This document shows positions 58,416-64,000 of a DNA stretch of 64,000 bases, piece after piece; the first letter of the stretch is position 1; every line of letters begins with the position of its first letter. Source of the stretch: Thozetella sp. PMI_491. Its lineage: Eukaryota; Ascomycota; Sordariomycetes; Chaetosphaeriales; Chaetosphaeriaceae. Below the pieces are notes generated by a model. It saw only the letters and a list, made by a program, of their open reading frames with translations. It ran no database searches and was not told the DNA's origin. A program made the position numbers and the translations under genes. The DNA is taken from the NCBI GenBank assembly GCA_021432635.1, contig MU270031.1, positions 817,994-881,993 of the forward strand, read 5' to 3'.

Positions 58416-59548
58416 CTGCATGGCAAGGCACCCACGTTCGCTCGAGCGGAAGACCTGCTTCTCTTCATGGGGTATAGGAAGCAGCACGATAGCAGGCTGC
58501 TTCATACCATCCATGAATGTGTCCATGAGACGAAGAGACTGGGGGGAGGGTGGAGATGGAGTCCGCTAGGCATAGAACCTCGTTACCCTCAGGCTAGCTA
58601 CTACCCATGCTCTAGAAGCCAGTCTGGATGGTGCAGCCGTCGTCTGTCAATCCGCGCATGTACACGACCGGGAGCATGTAGATTCTGCCTCGGCGGCTTA
58701 ATGACATGCCTGTTTCGCATGTGGCTAAACTGGGTCCATGGCGATGCATGACATCGACACTGATAGACACAGCTTTGGCCATAGCCGTGACTCCCCTTAC
58801 CCACCAGGCATCTAGCTACACTCACTCTTTCCAGGGCTCGCAACAAATTAGATATACAGCCTATTGCCTTTCCAATTCTCCGGCAAGGCTTTTAGCAGGG
58901 CCCAGCGCCACACTGCTCTCGCGGCTGCAAGCCGACATTGCTTTTGCCCGAGACACTGCCGATAGGCCGAGGCTACAACATGACACTGTTTCGTACCTCG
59001 ACGACATGGAAAGTCACGTCACGGACAAATTGGGGCTGATAAGACTAGTAGACTGGTTGAGATATGGGGGTATCGTATTATTAGCCTCGTCACAGCTTTA
59101 TCGCATCAGGCCTTGCCAGTGGAAAACCCGAAAAGAAACAATGACCTTCTCCCTAGAGACCTGCGGGCGAAAATCGGGATTCATCAGCCACGGCGATGAT
59201 GTAATCGCGCCCAATTGATCCCATATGCGCCGAGACAAAATTAAATAGGATGTAGTTGCGACCGCCCTGCCTCCTCCCCCCGCTTTGGTTAGACCCATAC
59301 CATCAACGGCCAAGCCCTTCATGTCGGCAGACTGGCGAGTGACTGGGGGGTACCGGTCCGGGAGCTGGCTGGAGCTCACGCTGTCCAGCCCCAGGTGCCA
59401 ATTGGTTGCTGCATGAGGGGCCCAGTCGCAGAAGGGTCAAGGCGCTTAAACAGGGGATCGCACCACGTCACTCCCGAAATTCACCATCGAGACAAATCCC
59501 TTCGGTTCTGATTGTTTTTGGGAGTTGCGCGGCGCAGGCAGGCCCGCC
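58416..59548. other. Intergenic, 1.1 kb, no gene seen
   Basis: Lies between the convergent 3' ends of the GTPase gene and PMP3. Only short ORFs without family-like sequence. Confidence 0.55.
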
Positions 59549-60004
59549 TTAATACTTCAGGATAATGTAAAGGGCGTGGATGATGCCAGGGAGATCTGCG
59601 TTGTCACTGTTGTCAGTGGAGTTCACAACATTTACGAGGCAGGGAGACCGCTGGACGGCCAAATTGCGATCGCTTTGGTGGGGGGGGCGCGGATTGGTTT
59701 GCGCGGAAGGGTCCCCCCACGGCCAGGAAAGAGAGGGGAAGGAGGGAACGAAAAAGCTTACAGCCAAGGATGGTCAGGAGGATGTTGATGAGCAGGTCCG
59801 AGCCGCAGCCGCGCTCAAGGAAGACACCAAGAGGCGGGAGGAGGACTGCGAAGATGATCTTGAGGATGTCGCTGTGCGCTCCAGGTCAGCTTGCGCCCAA
59901 GTCTGGGGAAAACAGTATGCTGTGCGCCGTGGCGGAAAGCCACCCTAAAGGAAGGCGGAACTGGCGGAACGAAGGCTGGGTACGAACCTGGCGGTGAACG
60001 GCAT
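59549..60004 (-). CDS. pmp3: Plasma membrane proteolipid 3 (PMP3/UPF0057)
   Basis: Three small exons: 59988-60004 (17 nt), 59762-59871, 59549-59595. They give 57 residues: MPFTASDILKIIFAVLLPPL, then GVFLERGCGSDLLIN, ILLTILGYLPGIIHALYI and ILKY. This is the full, very conserved PMP3 family pattern with two membrane helices and the ERGCG loop. PMP3 sits in the plasma membrane and affects membrane potential and cation tolerance, and family members are often salt- or cold-induced. The first donor is an unusual GTTCGT; the second is GTAAGC. No single ORF reveals the gene because the coding exons are short. Introns (116 and 166 nt) exceed the coding length. Confidence 0.95.
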
Positions 60005-62185
60005 GATGGCTAGTGGGTGGTAGTCGTAGACTGGGGTGTGATTGAGAGTAGATGGGTTCTTTCGTCTGGAGAGGTGGGTAGAATCGTAGAGCAAAGAGTC
60101 AGAGAAGAGAGCATAAGGTGGTGCACGACCAGGGCTGGTCTTAAATAAAAGTCAAGGCACCAGCGTCTCTAGAGCTCGTTCGATGGCACGGCGTCACCAC
60201 CCCAGTCCCTAGGAGACAAACCTAGCCCTGCCAACCAAGGCCTGGCACCACGACTGCGTCATACATCTTTGCTCCTTGGGGTGGAGCCCGCCGGGAGCCA
60301 CGACTGCCCAGTTTCGAGTCGCGCCCCCATGCCAATCAGTCGGCAGGGCCATGGGCGCTAAGTCATGCCTCACAGCAGCAAGGGCTGGGCGAGCCATTGC
60401 GCCAAGAGTAGCTCAGGCGAGCCCCGCCCCCTTCGCCTGAGGCCATTGCTCATTCCTTCCTATCCAGATGCCTACCTACCTACCTTAGGTACCTACCTTA
60501 CCCTCTTGCCCACTTCTGCCCGGCCGCTCGTTCTTCGCGCCCAATCAGCCACTAGCCATGCGCCGCGAAGAAGCGCGGCGGTTGACCGACCTCGACGACG
60601 GCATTCGGCGGGGCGCCGAGAGCTCCTTCCCCCACCATTCCAAGACACGACTGGGTTTCTCTGGGCGAGGGGACAAAGCGGGCGAGTAGCTAAGGGGCAA
60701 TGTACGCCAGCTGAGCGCACTTCGGATAGCCGCGGGTTGCATGCATCCCCAACGCCGGAGGCGCACAGCGGCGATGACGGGATGCCTCTCAGACATCGCA
60801 AAGCTTCCTACGACCAGAGCTGAACCCTGCCGTGACGTGACGTCGATCGATTTGATTTGGGCCCCGCCAAGGTGCGTCGCGACCAAGCCACCCATGACAT
60901 CACCAAAAGACGTTTGAGGTGTGGCGCAATCCTTGGTATGGCTGTGGCGCAAGCAAATCCCGGCCTCGCCTGCGTCTGCCGCTTGCTAGGCGACCTCATG
61001 ACCCTATCGTGGCGGCCGCTGGCCTCTCGCTTCGAAACAGGGGAATAGACGATCGGTGATGAGGGCACTCTATCGCCTTTTTACGTGATGTGCCGCGTAG
61101 CCGGCGTGTCGCCTCCCGGGCCAAGTTCCTTGGAAGCGCCTCTGCAACCACCTCGGGGACCGTCTCCGCCAACCAAGACGAATCAAGATTTCAGATTTGT
61201 ATAGGATCTCCGATCGAGCCTAGTTTTCTGGTTCGCCGGCCGCTCGATGCTACCAGCTCTTCTCCCGAGCTGCTTGCTACTATTTTCATTGCTAGACAAG
61301 CCCAGCTGCTGGCTCCAGTCTTACTTCCTCTCAGCCTCTGAATGGAGATGAGAACGCGTAGACATGCCCTCAGCTTTTTCTGCAGCCGGCGACCCTAGCG
61401 ACCCCGAAACCCCGATGCAAGGTGACCTAGCCGCCTTGGCATGCGACCTGGTTCCGTGGTCGGCGTGAGAACCGAGTGATCCGGCGCATCCACTACACCG
61501 AACTAGCAGGCCTCTGTAGCTGCAAGCGCAGAATGTGGCCTGTTTCATTCCCGTCAGCGTTGCTGCTCCGAATATGTTCTGGACCAGACTGCACACCTCG
61601 TGACGCTGAATAGACTGGAGCTAGACCCATACTAGTAAACCCCAACGACGATGCGCTGAGCTGAGTAACAGCCGCCGAAGGGGATTGAACCTCATAGGGC
61701 AGGTCAGCAATCCTCTGTCCCTCGCATGGACAGTATCATGCTTGTACTAAGGAGGGTGGACGCTCCCTCCGAAGCAGCGGATAGAATCGGAGCGAGAGCA
61801 ACTCTATGTGCCGCATACGCTGCAGTGGGGATAGTACAAACACGGCAGCTCACAAATATGCCCGCCTAACCGCGGACAGTAGTTATTATCACCCCTGTCG
61901 GCTAGTAATAGGCAAATCATTGGCTCCGGTCGCACAGGCAGAAAGACGGGACCCGAATCCCCCGGGCGGTGAGGGTCGGTGATGGTCCGGCGGGGCCGTA
62001 TGCGGGGCCGAAGCCAGAGCCGCGCACAGACCACAAATATCCCCACCAAGCCCTAAAATTTCGCAGGCACACAGAAAACCGCCCATCGCAAATTCCGGGG
62101 TAACCTCTCATCACCCTCAGCATCAAATCTTCCACAGGCGCAGGATTTTACCTCTTTGCGTTCTTAACCCGCACAATCATTCGCA
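60005..62185. other. Intergenic, 2.2 kb, promoters of pmp3 and rpl22
   Basis: The genes diverge from this interval. It contains a TACC-type repeat (60472-60505) and otherwise short noise ORFs. The last about 100 bp before 62186 form the rpl22 leader, ending cgcaATGG. Confidence 0.5.
60472..60505. repeat. TACC/TAGGTACC short repeat
   Basis: cctacctaccttaggtacct followed by accttaccctc: tandem TACC units around a TAGGTACCTA palindrome-like core. A smaller TACC tract occurs near 46243-46261. Confidence 0.7.
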
Positions 62186-62815
62186 ATGGCTCCCGTCGCA
62201 GTATGTACCTGACACCGCTTTGCTGTTGGCCTAGTCCCTCAGCGTGTTCTGCCTGAGCGATCATGGCGTGAAGCAGTAGGCTAAGTCAATTCTCGTGATA
62301 CAGAAGAAGTCCGGCAAGGCGCCCAAGGTGACCAAGAAGGTGAGTTTATTCCCTATCCTCTCCCCGGCTGGTGTTTTCGAACAGCGCGGCGAGCAAAATA
62401 GCGGCGGACAGAATGGCTGACCGCGCGGTTCTGCACAGTTCGTCATCAACGCCCAGCAGCCCACCAGCGACAAGATCTTCGACGTCTTCGCCTTCGAGAA
62501 GTTCCTCAACGAGAAGATCAAGGTTGAAGGCCGCACTGGCAACCTCGGAGACTCCATCAAGATCTCCCACGCCGATGGCAAGGTCGAGATCGTCGCCCAC
62601 AATGAGCTCTCTGGCCGGTACCTCAAGTACCTGTATGGTCCCCCTCTCCTAGCTTCCCCAGTTCCCCTACTGACGGTGCTACGTGCAGGACCAAGAAGTT
62701 CCTCAAGAAGCAGCAGCTCCGTGACTGGCTCCGCGTTGTCTCGACCTCCAAGGGTGTGTACGAGCTCAAGTTCTACAACGTCGTCAACGACGAGGCCGAG
62801 GAGGACGACGAGTAA
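62186..62815 (+). CDS. rpl22: Large-subunit ribosomal protein eL22
   Basis: Exons 62186-62200 (15 nt), 62304-62339, 62439-62632, 62689-62815; 123 residues. All introns are GT..AG. The joined product begins [20 protein letters not shown] and has the eL22 core, [39 protein letters not shown] and [20 protein letters not shown], with an acidic tail NDEAEEDDE. It is a component of the 60S subunit near the exit tunnel. A tiny first coding exon and several short introns are common for fungal ribosomal-protein genes. Confidence 0.97.
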
Positions 62816-63034
62816 GCGGGTGCACTCATCAGCATGGAGTATTGGGTTCATCTGGAAAGGGATACCAAAAAGGCGGATTAGACGGCTGTCATGAGTGGCC
62901 ACGGTCGGTAGTCATAAATGAGACTTTCAAAAGTCGCCTGTTTCAGGGCGCAACGACCGAACTCTGGAACCCATTTCCTGTGTGAGGGTATCATTACGAT
63001 TCCTTAGCCCTAGTGATACATTGTGATGACTGTC

Positions 63035-64000
63035 CTACGGCAATGCTCGCATGACGGACTCGAAAGCGAGTAGGGCCATCGCATTGGCAGGGAATGCACG
63101 CAAGAAACATGGCAAGAAGCCTCTCCAGTAGCCCCTCCAGCCTTGTTCCCTGTATACGGCCACCGCTGCATCCCTCCACCTAGGGAACCGCCTGACGCCA
63201 TCCCCGAGCCCTCCGCCCAACGGGTCCGTCATGATGCGCTGCTTGACCACGTCGCTCGGATAGCTCGTGATCCAGAAGACCTGCGCGCTCAACCCGCCGG
63301 CCCAGAAGTTGATAGCCGGCGCGCTCCAGTTTGTGCCCTCGCGCATCCACCGAGAGAAGATGTCGTAGCTGCCCCACCAGCAGAAGAAGAAGCTCCGGAA
63401 CAGGAGCGTCGCGCCCAGGCCGTGATATAGACCACGGATCCCGTGGTGTCGGTAGATCTTGGTCAGGCAGTCGATCGGTCCGCTATACAGCCGGTCGCTC
63501 TTCTTGGCCGCGTACTGGATCTGCAGGCGCGCTTTGACGTGCTCGACCGGCGCCGCGATGAAGCTGACGGTCGACCCGGCGAGGATGCCCGCCATGCCGT
63601 GGCCGTGGGCTGGCAGCGGCCTGGCCGGGTCGTGCAGCGGGTGCCACGGCGGGTTGAAGAGGTTGTCCCGCAGCAGGCGTCGGTAGACGGTCAGCGACCC
63701 GAGCATGACGCTGTCCATGAACATCCACCCCACGAGCGGCGGCGTCGCGCCCTTGTATAGGGCGAACACGCCCTCGTTCCGGATCGTCTGCATCACGCAT
63801 TGCAGGGGGCCGCGGAAACGGGACGCATCGGTCGTTTGGAGGCGCACCTTGACGGTGTCGAAGGGGTGACCGACTGCGGAAGGGCAGGTGTCAGCACCAG
63901 CGAGCAAATATCGGAAGGATGGCTCCCGCTCTCCTCGACAGGGAGTCGTGGGGTAGGAGAACAAAGCACGGGGGCCGTTAGGAGGAGGGCAGCGCACCAG
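63035..64000 (-). CDS. Mitochondrial carrier family protein, C-terminal part (5' end beyond window)
   Basis: The final exon is 63035-63873 (279 codons plus 2 nt). An intron precedes it, ending GCTGACACC..CCGCAG, with a possible donor GTGCGC at 63997, so bases 63998-64000 may be the end of the previous exon. Three carrier signatures are visible: HPFDTVKVRLQ, APVEHVKARLQIQ (Glu in place of Asp) and YPSDVVKQRIM, each followed by the usual G-rich matrix helix, as in YHGLGATLLFRSFFFCWWGSYD and WRGYWRGFLPCFLRAFPANA. Six transmembrane helices in the inner mitochondrial membrane are expected. The layout resembles the carnitine/ornithine/YMC branch of the family, but substrate is not assigned. The N-terminal Met lies outside the window. 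Confidence 0.9.
   Translation of the reverse strand: MVRCPPPNGPRALFSYPTTPCRGEREPSFRYLLAGADTCPSAVGHPFDTVKVRLQTTDASRFRGPLQCVMQTIRNEGVFALYKGATPPLVGWMFMDSVMLGSLTVYRRLLRDNLFNPPWHPLHDPARPLPAHGHGMAGILAGSTVSFIAAPVEHVKARLQIQYAAKKSDRLYSGPIDCLTKIYRHHGIRGLYHGLGATLLFRSFFFCWWGSYDIFSRWMREGTNWSAPAINFWAGGLSAQVFWITSYPSDVVKQRIMTDPLGGGLGDGVRRFPRWRDAAVAVYREQGWRGYWRGFLPCFLRAFPANAMALLAFESVMRALP

Noticed and set aside
61670-61705. GGTTCAATCCCC on the minus strand, a B-box-like string
   Set aside because: The flanks do not form a T stem and no A box lies upstream at the right distance.

Overview
The window is eukaryotic nuclear DNA from a filamentous ascomycete, most likely a Sordariomycete. The evidence is short spliceosomal introns (about 45-170 nt, GT..AG, CTAAC/CTGAC-type branch sites), a FacB/ACU-15-type acetate regulator with a Pezizomycotina N-terminus, a C-x2-C/H AN1 mini-protein typical of fungi, and GC-rich intergenic DNA beside AT-rich, repeat-laden islands. 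I see no operons, bacterial signals, CRISPR arrays, complete mobile elements or convincing intact tRNA/rRNA genes.

Layout. 1-3.9 kb: the 5' part (minus strand) of a giant acidic Glu/Ala/Pro and Lys repeat protein running off the left edge. 3.9-7.5 kb: intergenic. 7.5-15.4 kb: a divergent pair, a 1,096-residue SNF2 ATPase of ERCC6L2 type (minus) and a 1,330-residue helical protein of unknown function (plus). 15.4-23.2 kb: an accessory-looking, repeat-rich island with a 185-residue protein made of three internal repeats behind a duplicated intron-like leader, a cryptic Cys/His small gene, a 33-nt perfect hairpin, a 15-bp minisatellite, a degenerate 'GLTRP' repeat field, a 670-residue coiled-coil protein, a 108-bp satellite and a 19-bp degenerate satellite. 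23.3-26.2 kb: endonuclease III (NTH1, plus) and an AN1 zinc-finger mini-protein (minus). 30.3-31.8 kb: glutathione-dependent formaldehyde dehydrogenase (SFA1, five exons). 34.6-37.3 kb: a secreted protein and an APH-fold protein lacking key catalytic residues. 37.9-40.0 kb: a three-exon unknown protein and translin, separated by a tRNA-like relic. 41.4-45.6 kb: a DUF676/ROG1-type lipase and a PGC1-type phospholipase with a C-terminal membrane anchor. 48.4-51.4 kb: facB. 54.6-58.4 kb: a SET-domain methyltransferase and a YGR210C-type OBG GTPase containing a 10-nt micro-exon. 59.5-62.8 kb: PMP3 and RPL22. 63.0-64.0 kb: a mitochondrial carrier running off the right edge.

Most genes are single-copy housekeeping functions (DNA repair, formaldehyde detoxification, lipid turnover, translation, carbon regulation) and do not form an obvious pathway cluster. 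The strongest candidates for undescribed biology lie in the 15.4-22.8 kb island, in the giant repeat protein, and in the degenerate kinase-fold protein. Exon structures were assembled by eye from splice signals, reading phase and family resemblance. No database search was run.
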